NCBI GenBank assembly: GCA_029267635.1
Contig: JAJUIK010000018.1
Coordinates: 1 to 44,676 of the forward strand
Reading direction: 5' to 3'
Origin: Moraxellaceae bacterium
Lineage (GTDB): Bacteria; Pseudomonadota; Gammaproteobacteria; Pseudomonadales; Moraxellaceae
Length of the DNA: 44,676 nt
Position 1 is the first letter of the stretch. Each line of letters begins with the position of its first letter. Below the pieces are notes generated by a model. The model was not told where the DNA came from and ran no database searches. It saw nothing but the letters and a program-made list of their open reading frames with translations. A program made the position numbers and the translations under genes. Of this stretch, positions 34,164-42,719 are shown piece after piece.

Positions 34164-35945
34164 TTAAGACTGGCGGGTAAAGAAGTCTTCGCTGAAATTC
34201 ATAATCAGTTCAGCGCCGGCATTGATTTTGGCAATACGGCTTTCCAGCTCAGGCAAGATACGCTCGGCAAAGTATTGCGCCAAGGCCACCTTGTTATGAT
34301 AAAAATCACCGGATTTGCCATGTGCAGTCGCGGCGATTCGCGCAAACATATAGGCAAAGCTGAGTAAACCCACCACATGCAGGAAATCCACCGCAACGGC
34401 ATTGGAGAAATTGGCATCTTCCGCAGCCTGGTCAATGATAAATTTGCTGATGGCTTCCACTTCTGTCGCGGCATCCAGCGTAGCATCTTTGATAAAGTTC
34501 AGCTCATTGTCGAGGCCATTGGCGAAGTCGCGGATTTCGCTGATGTATTCCGTTAAAAAAACGCCATTGTTCTTGATCAGCTTACGGCCAATCAGATCTT
34601 GTGATTGCACGCCATTGGTGCCTTCATAAATTTGTGAAATCCGCACGTCACGGACACATTGTTCCATGCCCCATTCCCGGATGTAGCCATGACCACCAAA
34701 TACCATTTGTGCATCGAGGGTGGCCTGAAACGCGGTATCGGTTAGATAGGCTTTGGCAATAGGGGTGAGCAGGGCCACGCGATCATTGGCCTTTTGAATG
34801 GCGGCTGGATCAGTCGAGAATTTGGTGATATCGAGCTGCTGTCCGACATACACGGCAAAAGCACGCGATGCTTCGTTATTGGCGCGCACATTGAGCAACA
34901 TGCGGCGCACATCGCCATGTACCAAAATGCTATCTGCCGGTTGATCGGGATTCTTTGCGCCATCGGCACTGCGGCCCTGTAAACGGTCGGTCGCATACTG
35001 GGCAGCATTCTGGTAAGCAAATTCAGAAGCGCCGAGCCCTTGAATCCCCATGGATAAACGTTCATAGTTCATCATCACAAACATGGCGGCCAGACCTTCA
35101 TTTTCTTTGCCCACCAGAAAACCTTTGGCGCCATCAAAATTCATGACACAGGTGGCAGAGGCTTTGATACCCATTTTGTGTTCGATCGAACCGGGACCAA
35201 CCGGGTTACGCTCTCCGAGAGTACCATCAGCATTGACCAGAAATTTTGGCACGATAAACAGGGAAATACCGCGAGAGCCGGCTGGTGCATCCGGCGTTTT
35301 GGCCAAGACCAGATGAATGATATTGTCGGTCAGGTCCTGGTCGCCACCGGTAATAAAGATTTTGGTGCCGGTGATGCGGTATGAACCGTCTGCGTCAGGT
35401 TCTGCCTTGGTTTTGATAATGCCCAGATCCGTACCGGCATGTGGTTCGGTCAGACACATGGTTCCGGCCCATTCGCCAGAATAAATTTTTGGCAAATAGG
35501 TTTCTTTCTGTTCTTGTGATGCACAGCTGCTGAGTGCCATGCCCGCACCGACTGAAAGTAAAGGATACAGGGTGAAAGAGGGGTTGGTGGCCATCAGCAT
35601 TTCATCGGCCAGCACGGTGAGCATTTTCGGCATGCCCTGACCACCCCATTCTGCATCTGCCCCCAAACCGATCCAGCCGCCTTCTGCATATTGGCGGAAG
35701 GCCGCTTTAAACCCGGCCGGTGTCGTCACGCTGCCATTCTGATAGCTGGCACCTTCTTCATCGCCACTACGATTCAAAGGTAAAGTCACATTCTGGGCGA
35801 ATTTGGCCATTTCTTCCAGAATGGCAGTGGCGGTAGCAGCATCGAGATGCGCCAGATTTTCATTCGACTGCCAGAATTGTTCGGCATTAAATACGTCATT
35901 TAAAATGAAACGCATATCGGCAAGTGGTGCATTATAAATGGGCAT
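34164..35945 (-). CDS. Acyl-CoA dehydrogenase (large, C-terminally extended)
   Basis: The 593-residue flavoenzyme would oxidise an acyl-CoA to a trans-2-enoyl-CoA, the first step of beta-oxidation, passing electrons to ETF. The order is an N-terminal helical domain, then LTEPHAGTDLGIIKT (FAD-binding), IEHKMGIKASATCVMNFDGA, and IYEGTNGVQSQDLIGRKL with the catalytic Glu. A further 100-residue C-terminal helical domain places it with the larger bacterial enzymes that also include DmdC-like ones. The FMNAER-type block reads MMNYERLSMGIQGLGASEFA. Chain-length preference is not readable. It sits immediately downstream of a paralogue (36128-37930), each with its own terminator. Confidence 0.88.
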   Translation of the reverse strand: MPIYNAPLADMRFILNDVFNAEQFWQSNENLAHLDAATATAILEEMAKFAQNVTLPLNRSGDEEGASYQNGSVTTPAGFKAAFRQYAEGGWIGLGADAEWGGQGMPKMLTVLADEMLMATNPSFTLYPLLSVGAGMALSSCASQEQKETYLPKIYSGEWAGTMCLTEPHAGTDLGIIKTKAEPDADGSYRITGTKIFITGGDQDLTDNIIHLVLAKTPDAPAGSRGISLFIVPKFLVNADGTLGERNPVGPGSIEHKMGIKASATCVMNFDGAKGFLVGKENEGLAAMFVMMNYERLSMGIQGLGASEFAYQNAAQYATDRLQGRSADGAKNPDQPADSILVHGDVRRMLLNVRANNEASRAFAVYVGQQLDITKFSTDPAAIQKANDRVALLTPIAKAYLTDTAFQATLDAQMVFGGHGYIREWGMEQCVRDVRISQIYEGTNGVQSQDLIGRKLIKNNGVFLTEYISEIRDFANGLDNELNFIKDATLDAATEVEAISKFIIDQAAEDANFSNAVAVDFLHVVGLLSFAYMFARIAATAHGKSGDFYHNKVALAQYFAERILPELESRIAKINAGAELIMNFSEDFFTRQS

Positions 35946-36044
35946 AATTGTTCACCTGTGCTACATATCTGTAAGTATTTGAAATGGAATAAAATGTAAA
36001 AGTACCAGTGTTCTTTGTGTTTTCAATTTATCATTTATTTTATA

Positions 36045-36078
36045 AAAAAGGACGAGCAAAACTGATCAGTCCTTTTTT
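36045..36078 (-). terminator. Terminator of the second acyl-CoA dehydrogenase
   Basis: AAAAAAGGAC (36045-36054) pairs with GTCCTTTTTT (36069-36078) around a 14-base loop. It lies between the stop of the upstream paralogue (36128) and the start of the next gene (35945), so the two are separately transcribed. Confidence 0.8.
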
Positions 36079-36127
36079 CATCTAAATCTTGCAGCGCATC
36101 ATTCACTGTGCTTGCAAGGTGATTGGC

Positions 36128-37930
36128 TTAGAACGCAAAGTGCTCGGCATCCAATGCCATCAATGGCTCAACGCCTGTTGCCATCAGTGCCACATGCGCA
36201 CGTGTACGCGGCAGCAATTTTGTGAAGTAAAAACGCGCTGTGCTGATTTTCGCCTGATAAAAATCGACTTCGCTTGTACCTTCTGACAGTTTGTGCTGGG
36301 CGACGGCTGCCATACGTGCCCATAAATAGGCCAGCGTGACATACCCAGAATAGAACAAGTAATCCACAGCTGCAGCGCCAATTTCATCTGGATTCTGTTG
36401 CGCACGGGCTGCGATTTTTTGCGTGAGTTCAGCCCATTCCTGATTGAGTGCTGTCAAGGTATGCACAAACTCCGCCATATCCGGCTGATCTTGATGTTTG
36501 GCTACAAACTGATGCATGATCTTGCTGAAATCACGCAGCATTTTTCCCTGGTTTTGCAAGACCTTGCGGCCGAGCAAGTCAAGCGCCTGAATTTCAGTCG
36601 TGCCTTCGTACAGACAGGCAATCCGGGTATCGCGGACAATCTGCTCCATACCGTGTTCGGCGATAAAACCATGTCCGCCAAAGACTTGTACGCCTTTGTT
36701 GGCGGCTTCCAGACCGGTTTCCGTCAGGAAAGCTTTAGCTACCGGGGTGAGGAGTGACAGGATGTTGTCGGCAAACTCACGGTCTTCGGCGTGTTCCGAT
36801 TTTTCCACGATGTCTTCATATTGTGCCAGCATGTACACCAGCGCACGGCCGCCTTCAGCAAAGGCTTTTTGCGTCAGCAGCATGTTGCGGACAGCCGGAT
36901 GGACAATGATCGGGTCAGCTTCTTTTTCCGGTGCTTTAGGACCTGAAAGTGAACGCATGGCCAGACGGTCTTTGGCATACGCCAAGGCACCCTGAAAAGA
37001 AGACTCCGAGGCAGCCAGACCCTGAATGGCTGTACCAATGCGTGCAGCATTCATAAAGGTAAACATACAGTTCAGGCCGCGATTTTCCGGCCCAATCAGG
37101 AAGCCTTTGGCCTGATCAAAGTTCAGGACGCAGGTGGCATTGCCGTGAATGCCCATTTTGTGTTCGATGGAGCCACAACGTACTGCATTGCGCTCGCCCA
37201 AAGAGCCATCGGCATTGATTAAAAATTTCGGAACGATAAACAGTGAGATACCTTTGGTGCCTTGCGGTGCATCAGGCAAACGCGCCAGCACAATGTGAAT
37301 GATGTTTTCCGCCATGTCATGTTCACCGGCAGAGATAAAGATTTTCTCACCGGAAATGGCGTAACTGCCATCGGCATTCGGTTCAGCCTTACTGCGAATG
37401 ATCCCGAGATCCGATCCCGCATGGGATTCGGTCAAGCACATGGTACCGGTCCATTCACCGGAAATCAGTTTGGGTAAGTAGGTGTTTTTTTGTTGTTCAG
37501 AACCATGGTGTCCCAAGGTGCGCATCGCGCCGTGAGAAAGTTCGGGATACATGCCCCAGGCCCAGTTGGCGCTACCGACCATTTCCGAGATGACAATCGC
37601 CAGAGAATTCGGCAGGCCTTGGCCGCCATATTGTTCGTCTGCAGATAGGGTCGGGAAACCGAGTTCGATATATTTTTGATAGGCTGCCTTAAACCCTGTT
37701 GGTGTGGTGACGACACCATCCTGCCAGTGACAACCTTCGCGGTCACCGATCTGATTGAGGGGGGAGAGCTCATTTTCACAGAAATCAGCAGCAGCTTCTA
37801 AGTATTGGTCAATCAACTCACGGCTTACGTTTTCTTGCAATGCCGGGAGTTGTGCATAATGATTTTCAGCATTTAATAATTCATGCAAAACAAATTGCAT
37901 GTCACGTAAGGGTGCTTTGTATTGTGGCAT
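36128..37930 (-). CDS. Acyl-CoA dehydrogenase (large, second paralogue)
   Basis: This 600-residue paralogue has the same layout as the 34164 gene: LTESHAGSDLGIIRS, IEHKMGIHGNATCVLNFDQA, CLYEGTTEIQALDLLGRKV (catalytic Glu) and the C-terminal extension. The two start almost alike (MPQYKAPLRDMQFVLHELL against MPIYNAPLADMRFILNDVF). Sequence divergence through the whole length suggests an old duplication and different substrates. The 5' leader holds an inverted repeat, CTGGTT-N5-AACCAG, which may be a repressor site. Confidence 0.88.
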   Translation of the reverse strand: MPQYKAPLRDMQFVLHELLNAENHYAQLPALQENVSRELIDQYLEAAADFCENELSPLNQIGDREGCHWQDGVVTTPTGFKAAYQKYIELGFPTLSADEQYGGQGLPNSLAIVISEMVGSANWAWGMYPELSHGAMRTLGHHGSEQQKNTYLPKLISGEWTGTMCLTESHAGSDLGIIRSKAEPNADGSYAISGEKIFISAGEHDMAENIIHIVLARLPDAPQGTKGISLFIVPKFLINADGSLGERNAVRCGSIEHKMGIHGNATCVLNFDQAKGFLIGPENRGLNCMFTFMNAARIGTAIQGLAASESSFQGALAYAKDRLAMRSLSGPKAPEKEADPIIVHPAVRNMLLTQKAFAEGGRALVYMLAQYEDIVEKSEHAEDREFADNILSLLTPVAKAFLTETGLEAANKGVQVFGGHGFIAEHGMEQIVRDTRIACLYEGTTEIQALDLLGRKVLQNQGKMLRDFSKIMHQFVAKHQDQPDMAEFVHTLTALNQEWAELTQKIAARAQQNPDEIGAAAVDYLFYSGYVTLAYLWARMAAVAQHKLSEGTSEVDFYQAKISTARFYFTKLLPRTRAHVALMATGVEPLMALDAEHFAF

Positions 37931-37946
37931 ATCGGGTTCCTCAATA

Positions 37947-37963
37947 CTGGTTCACTCAACCAG
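37947..37963. promoter_or_regulatory. Inverted repeat in the leader of the acyl-CoA dehydrogenase gene
   Basis: CTGGTT (37947-37952) and AACCAG (37958-37963) are perfect arms around CACTC, 17-33 bases before the ATG at 37930. On the coding strand it reads AGCTGGTTGAGTGAACCAGT. The arms resemble those of fatty-acid regulator sites (E. coli FadR has CTGGT...ACCAG), but with a wider spacing. It is suggestive only. Confidence 0.35.
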
Positions 37964-38187
37964 CTTTCTCATATCCTAATCAACGATAAACGTGTCAAAT
38001 GAAACAGATTTGCTCTGATACATCATGTCATCCGTTATAGCGTTCTCTCTCTGTTGACGCGATCTCTCTCGGTGACTCTAAAGTCAAAGATTGGCATCTT
38101 CTTCTTTGTAAGTATTTTGAGTATAAAGATTTTTATGGTGGTTGCATGGGATAAATGGTCAAAAAACGTAAATGCTTTGATGCAATG
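37964..38187. other. Gene-free stretch
   Basis: Apart from the expected promoter of the acyl-CoA dehydrogenase I see no gene, repeat or structured element in this stretch, which separates it from the terminator of the lipoprotein gene. Confidence 0.4.
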
Positions 38188-38208
38188 AAAAAGGCGCCGT
38201 AGCGCCTT
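38188..38208 (-). terminator. Terminator of the Met/His-rich lipoprotein gene
   Basis: AAGGCGC (38191-38197) and GCGCCTT (38202-38208) enclose CGTA. Read on the minus strand the stem is followed by a run of T. Confidence 0.85.
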
Positions 38209-38230
38209 GATCTCATCATTTTTTGCCAGT

Positions 38231-38665
38231 CTAGCGAGGGGGCTGGGTGTAATTTTGCATCATGGGTGACATATGCTGCATCATCGGCTGTTTCGGCTGG
38301 AATTTCAGTTCACAGCTGCCTTCAATCATTTTTTCACCCAGTTTCAGCTGAATGCTTTGCCCGGCTTTTTTCCCTTCGCAGGCTTTATGCATCTGTTCAA
38401 AATAGGCCCGATGTTCTGCATGTCGTTTTTCCCATTCCGCACGCTGCTCAGGGCTGAGGTTGCGATACTTCATATGATGTTGTTCATGCATGCCGGCCAT
38501 CATCTCTGCACGCTCATCATCCGACATCATCTGCATGTCATGATGCATTCCATACATACTGTGTCGCATCCCGTCCCGTTCTGAGTGAGGCGACTGGCAA
38601 GCCGTTAAAGCGGTAAGGGTAAATAAGCTGGCGCCGAGCATTACGATTTTTTTCATTGTTTTCAT
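38231..38665 (-). CDS. Met/His-rich lipoprotein with a Spy-like motif
   Basis: The 144-residue protein has a lipoprotein signal: MKTMKKIVMLGASLFTLTAL is followed by TAC, so Cys23 is the likely lipidated residue. The mature part is full of Met and His (MRHSMYGMHHDMQMM, MMAGMHEQHHMKYR). Then comes LSPEQRAEWEKRHAEHRAYF, resembling the 'L-T-x-x-Q' helix of Spy/CpxP-type periplasmic chaperones. Two further cysteines and a Met-rich tail (PKQPMMQHMSPMMQ) follow. It is likely an envelope protein binding copper, silver or a similar metal, or a stress chaperone. It is divergent from baeS; in E. coli spy is a BaeR target, so regulation by BaeR is a reasonable inference. Confidence 0.65.
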   Translation of the reverse strand: MKTMKKIVMLGASLFTLTALTACQSPHSERDGMRHSMYGMHHDMQMMSDDERAEMMAGMHEQHHMKYRNLSPEQRAEWEKRHAEHRAYFEQMHKACEGKKAGQSIQLKLGEKMIEGSCELKFQPKQPMMQHMSPMMQNYTQPPR

Positions 38666-38731
38666 AGGATTGTCCCTGATGCCAAGAGAGTGGGGGTGTT
38701 TTAAAGATTAAACAATAAAGATGAAGGAACA

Positions 38732-40441
38732 ATGGAGAGTTTTTTAGTGCTGTTTGGTTACAATAATGAAGCAATCAACCAGAGAGTGGTCTTTTTGAAA
38801 TTTCTTCGCGTTCCCATCGCCTTGCGTCTGTTTTTAACGGTCCTGCTGACGACCGTGGTGATTACTACGGTCAGTCTGGGGGTTTTGCACTGGACCATGC
38901 AGCGGAATTTTGCCCAGTATGTGGCGGATGTCGAAATGCAAAAGCTGGATCATCTGATCTCCAATCTGGCCGGAGTGTATGGTGCATATCAGGACTGGGG
39001 TAATGCGATTCAGGCGCAAATCCTGCAAATTGAAGGCAATGCAGCACCGGAAGATTATGACCGTCTGTCACGCTGGTGGTTGCGTCGTCAGTATGATATT
39101 GCCTGGCAGCAGAATTATTTCAATCAGCATACCTTGATGAATGTTTCTCCCACAACCGGAACATCCAATCAGCCTTTGCTGGATGAAGAAGAACTGCGTC
39201 TGATGGCACAAAACCTGCCTTCAGAATATCAGCCGTTTGAGGGGCTGGTTTTTCCGCTCAGCGCCAATGACCTGTTCCGGCAGGAGGGCAGAAAAGGCAA
39301 TCCGGCAGCGAATAACCAGAATGGCGGTAAAAAACGTTTTATCCCGATTCCGGACCGTTTGGGCTTAAGTTCTCGTTTGTCTTTATACGATGCCAAACGC
39401 CAGTTTGTGGTGGGTGAACCGTCCAAAGAGCAGATGTCCTATCGTCCGATTGAGGTAAAAGGCAAGGTGGTGGGTTATCTAGGTTTGAAACCGGTGCTGA
39501 ATCAGGATGATGCGCTGAGCATTAACTTTTTTAGTAACCAGAAACGCTATTTATTATTGGTCTACGCCTTTACCGTATTGGCCAGTTTGCTGGTGGCATT
39601 AATACTGGCCACTTCACTGAAGAAACCGATCCAGCGTTTATTGCAGGCCACGCGTGAGCTAACCAAGGGCAATTTTCAGCATCAAGTGCTGATTCAGCGT
39701 AATGATGAACTTGGTGACCTTTCCCGGGAAATTAACCAGCTGGCCGCTATTCTGGACCAGCATGAGCAGTCCCGCCGGCAATGGGTGGCAGACACCTCGC
39801 ATGAATTAAAAACTCCATTAAGTGTGTTGCAGGCACAGATTGAAGCCATGCAGGACGGTATCCGCAAAGCGACCCCGGAACATCTGGAAGCGATGATGCG
39901 CCAGGTGACCAGCCTGAAAAAGTTAACCCTGGATCTGGCGGATCTGGCCCAAGCGGATGTGCAGCAGTTGAAATGTTATTTTTCCAGTATTGATCCCTGG
40001 CAGGTGATTGTGCAGGAAGTGGAAAATTTCAAACCGAAATTTGCCCAGGCACAGTTAACCGTTCAGCTACAGGGTGAAGGTGCGTTGTTACAACTGGATA
40101 GCGAGCGTTTTAAACAGATTATGGTCAACTTGCTGGAAAACAGTATCCGTTATACCGAAGCGGGTGGTGAAATCCAGATTCATACTGAACAATCAGCGGA
40201 TGCATGGACGGTGTATGTCGACGATAGTCCGTTTGGTCTGGAAGATGCGCAACTGGCCCGTTTGGGCGAGCGTTTCTATCGTGTGGATGACTCGCGCACG
40301 CGCAGTACAGGGGGAACTGGCCTGGGGCTGGCTCTGTCGCGTAAAATTGCCGAAGCGCTAGGTGGTGAGCTCAGTTTCGATCATTCTCCTTTGGGTGGTT
40401 TGCGCTGCAAATTGACCTTTCCGAAACAAATCAAAGTATAA
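38732..40441 (+). CDS. baeS: Envelope-stress sensor histidine kinase BaeS
   Basis: BaeS senses envelope damage and toxic compounds and phosphorylates BaeR, controlling efflux pumps. The 569-residue protein has a first membrane segment (LRLFLTVLLTTVVITTVSLGV, about 31-51), a long periplasmic domain and a second segment (LLLVYAFTVLASLLVALILA, about 271-290). A HAMP domain follows, then DTSHELKTPLSVL with the phospho-accepting His, an N-box NLLENSIRY and a GTGLGLALS box. The ATG at 38732 has GAAGGA only three bases away; a TTG at 38797 (then KFLRVPIALRLF) is an alternative start giving a more usual N-terminus. baeR follows after 12 bases. Confidence 0.85.
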   Translation: MESFLVLFGYNNEAINQRVVFLKFLRVPIALRLFLTVLLTTVVITTVSLGVLHWTMQRNFAQYVADVEMQKLDHLISNLAGVYGAYQDWGNAIQAQILQIEGNAAPEDYDRLSRWWLRRQYDIAWQQNYFNQHTLMNVSPTTGTSNQPLLDEEELRLMAQNLPSEYQPFEGLVFPLSANDLFRQEGRKGNPAANNQNGGKKRFIPIPDRLGLSSRLSLYDAKRQFVVGEPSKEQMSYRPIEVKGKVVGYLGLKPVLNQDDALSINFFSNQKRYLLLVYAFTVLASLLVALILATSLKKPIQRLLQATRELTKGNFQHQVLIQRNDELGDLSREINQLAAILDQHEQSRRQWVADTSHELKTPLSVLQAQIEAMQDGIRKATPEHLEAMMRQVTSLKKLTLDLADLAQADVQQLKCYFSSIDPWQVIVQEVENFKPKFAQAQLTVQLQGEGALLQLDSERFKQIMVNLLENSIRYTEAGGEIQIHTEQSADAWTVYVDDSPFGLEDAQLARLGERFYRVDDSRTRSTGGTGLGLALSRKIAEALGGELSFDHSPLGGLRCKLTFPKQIKV

Positions 40442-40453
40442 GGAACAGATAAA

Positions 40454-41140
40454 ATGAAGCATGTGATGTTGGTGGAAGATGAGGTTGAGCTGGCTCAGCT
40501 GGTGCGCGACTATCTGCAGGCGGCTGGCTTTGAAGTCAGCATGTTTCATGATGGTCAGGAGGCTTATAACAGTTTTCTGCAACGCAAACCGCAGCTGATG
40601 ATTCTGGACCTGATGGTGCCGCGTATGGATGGTCTGACCATCTGCCGTAAGGTGCGCGAGCAGTCAGATATTCCAATCATCATGGTGACGGCACGTACGG
40701 AAGAAATTGACCGGGTACTGGGCCTGAATATGGGCGCGGACGATTATGTCTGTAAGCCTTTTAGTCCCAAGGAACTGGTGGCACGTGTGCAGGCCGTGCT
40801 ACGTCGTCTGGAACGTAAAATCGAACCGGAACAGAATGACCTATTCCGTATGGACAAAGCACAGCAGCGCATCTGGTATCAGCAAAAAGCCCTCAACCTT
40901 ACCCCAACCGAGTTCCGTTTGCTGGAGTTGTTTTTGGAGCACGTGGGGCAGGTGTATTCGCGCGCGCAATTACTGGATCATATCAATCCGGACAGTTTTG
41001 ATGTGGCAGACCGTGTCATTGACAGCCATATCAAGAATTTGCGCCGGAAAATTACCGAAGCCGCTGAAACCGGCAACCGCCATGAGTGGATTCAGGCGGT
41101 ATATGGCATCGGTTACCGTTTTGAATATCCGGAAGATTAA
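40454..41140 (+). CDS. baeR: Response regulator BaeR
   Basis: The 228-residue OmpR-type regulator has a receiver domain with acidic pocket (LVEDE), phospho-acceptor Asp in LMILDLMVPRMDGLTICRKV, and conserved T and K (VTART, CKPFSPKEL). A winged-helix DNA-binding domain follows (LNLTPTEFRLLELFLEH, DRVIDSHIKNLRRKI, then YGIGYRFEYPED). It is in one operon with baeS. In Acinetobacter BaeSR raises expression of AdeABC-type and other efflux pumps; no pump gene is in this window. Its stop is 10 bases from the 3' end of the converging selO gene. Confidence 0.88.
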   Translation: MKHVMLVEDEVELAQLVRDYLQAAGFEVSMFHDGQEAYNSFLQRKPQLMILDLMVPRMDGLTICRKVREQSDIPIIMVTARTEEIDRVLGLNMGADDYVCKPFSPKELVARVQAVLRRLERKIEPEQNDLFRMDKAQQRIWYQQKALNLTPTEFRLLELFLEHVGQVYSRAQLLDHINPDSFDVADRVIDSHIKNLRRKITEAAETGNRHEWIQAVYGIGYRFEYPED

Positions 41141-41150
41141 ACTGGAATTT

Positions 41151-42593
41151 TTAGGATGAACAGCTGACCTGAATCTCGGGCACATCACTCGGTAATGGTG
41201 CGAGATCCTCAGGCCGTTCCCGTTCTGGTTGTCGGGTAAAGGGCTGATTGAGCAGTTGAAACAGCCGGTCGACTTCGGAAAAATCATCTTGCTCTGCCAG
41301 CTCAATGGCACGTTGTGCCATGTGGTTACGCAGGATATAACGCGGATTGTGCTGGCACATGATCGCATTCAGTTGTTCAAGGTCCTGATGTTCGCGAATC
41401 TGCTGATACTGGCTTAAGAAACTGTCGAACTGACGGATGTCCAGACAGTCATCGCGTAAGGCAGAGTATTCCTGATTTTGCAAACGTAAAAAACTCTGGG
41501 TGTAGTCCAGTTGTTCACTTTGCAAAATACGTAAAAAAGCCATGCCACAGTCAAAACTGTCTTTATGGAAATCAGGCAAACCCATCTTGGCACACATGCC
41601 GGCTTTATAATGGCTAAGGAAGGTGGTCTCAAACTGTTCTAGGCATTGAGCCAGCTCAGCCTTAAATGATTCTTTCTGTTCGGTCTCGACCAGTGGCAAC
41701 AGATTGTTCAGCCACACCCATAGATTCCAGTGGGCAATACTCGGCTGGTTCTGATAGGTATAGCGCCCCTGAAAATCTGAATGGTTGTTGATCCAGTTGG
41801 GATGGAAACGTTCCATAAAACCGTAAGGGCCAAAATCCAGGGTTGAACCGGTAATATTGAGGTTATCGGTATTCATCACACCGTGGGCAAAACCGACCAG
41901 CTGCCAGTGTGCAACCATGATTGCCGTGCGTTGAATCACGGTCTCGGCAAAGGCCAGAAGCGGTCGTTCAGCGTTCAAAGTTTCCGGATAATGCCATTCC
42001 ATACTTTTTTGCGTGAATTCGTGCAGCAGCTCAGGCGCATACTGATTGATCCATTCAAAATGTCCCAAGCGAATATGACAATCCGATGTGCGCAGCATCA
42101 TGGCACCGAGTTCCAGCTTCTCGCGTTGTACACCTTGATGGGAACTGGTAAACCCAACGGCATTACTCGAGGGTACGCCGAGTGCATTCAGGGCATGACC
42201 GCCGAGATATTCCCGGATCACGGAACGCAACACGGCACGGCCGTCGCCCATACGTGAATAGGGGGTGGTGCCAGCACCTTTAAGATGCAGGTCGATGGTC
42301 TGACCTTGTCGGTTCAATACCTGCGCAATCAGCAGACCGCGACCATCTCCCAGTTGTCCGGCCCATTGTCCAAACTGATGACCTGCATAGACCATCGCCA
42401 GACAGGGAAACTCAGTAAAAGTTTTTTGACCACTACAAATCTCAACCCAGTGGGCTTTTTCCTGCTCGGTCCATTGCAGCTCGTCTGCCAAGGCCGTATT
42501 GAAATGGCCAGCTTTAGGCAATTTTAATGGGACGGGAGACTGCTGATGATAGAGCTTGGGATTGAGACTCGTATAGCGCGGATTAAACTGCAT
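41151..42593 (-). CDS. selO: SelO-family protein adenylyltransferase
   Basis: SelO is a kinase-fold enzyme that transfers AMP, not phosphate, to Ser, Thr or Tyr of proteins in redox control. The 480-residue protein has GDGRGLLIAQVLNRQGQTI, LHLKGAGTTPYSRMGDGRAV, SVIREYLGGHALNALGVPSS, and the inverted-lobe block MNTDNLNITGSTLDFGPYGF. The C-terminus EIQVSCSS keeps the conserved Cys (selenocysteine in animals) before two serines. Length is normal. It is convergent with baeR, with only 10 bases between the stops. Confidence 0.93.
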   Translation of the reverse strand: MQFNPRYTSLNPKLYHQQSPVPLKLPKAGHFNTALADELQWTEQEKAHWVEICSGQKTFTEFPCLAMVYAGHQFGQWAGQLGDGRGLLIAQVLNRQGQTIDLHLKGAGTTPYSRMGDGRAVLRSVIREYLGGHALNALGVPSSNAVGFTSSHQGVQREKLELGAMMLRTSDCHIRLGHFEWINQYAPELLHEFTQKSMEWHYPETLNAERPLLAFAETVIQRTAIMVAHWQLVGFAHGVMNTDNLNITGSTLDFGPYGFMERFHPNWINNHSDFQGRYTYQNQPSIAHWNLWVWLNNLLPLVETEQKESFKAELAQCLEQFETTFLSHYKAGMCAKMGLPDFHKDSFDCGMAFLRILQSEQLDYTQSFLRLQNQEYSALRDDCLDIRQFDSFLSQYQQIREHQDLEQLNAIMCQHNPRYILRNHMAQRAIELAEQDDFSEVDRLFQLLNQPFTRQPERERPEDLAPLPSDVPEIQVSCSS

Positions 42594-42683
42594 GGCACTG
42601 GCAACAAGAGAGAAGCTGATGCTGCACTATAACAAACTTGCAGCAGGGGCTAAACGAGATTTGCGTAAGTAAAAGACAAAAGA

Positions 42684-42709
42684 AAAGCCCCAATTTTGGA
42701 GCTTTTTTA
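42684..42709 (-). terminator. Terminator of the desaturase gene
   Basis: AAAAGCCCCAA (42684-42694) pairs with TTGGAGCTTTT (42697-42707), with a single mismatch- or G-U-type pair, and runs of A and T flank it. It follows the desaturase stop. Confidence 0.85.
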
Positions 42710-42719
42710 AGAATTTGAA

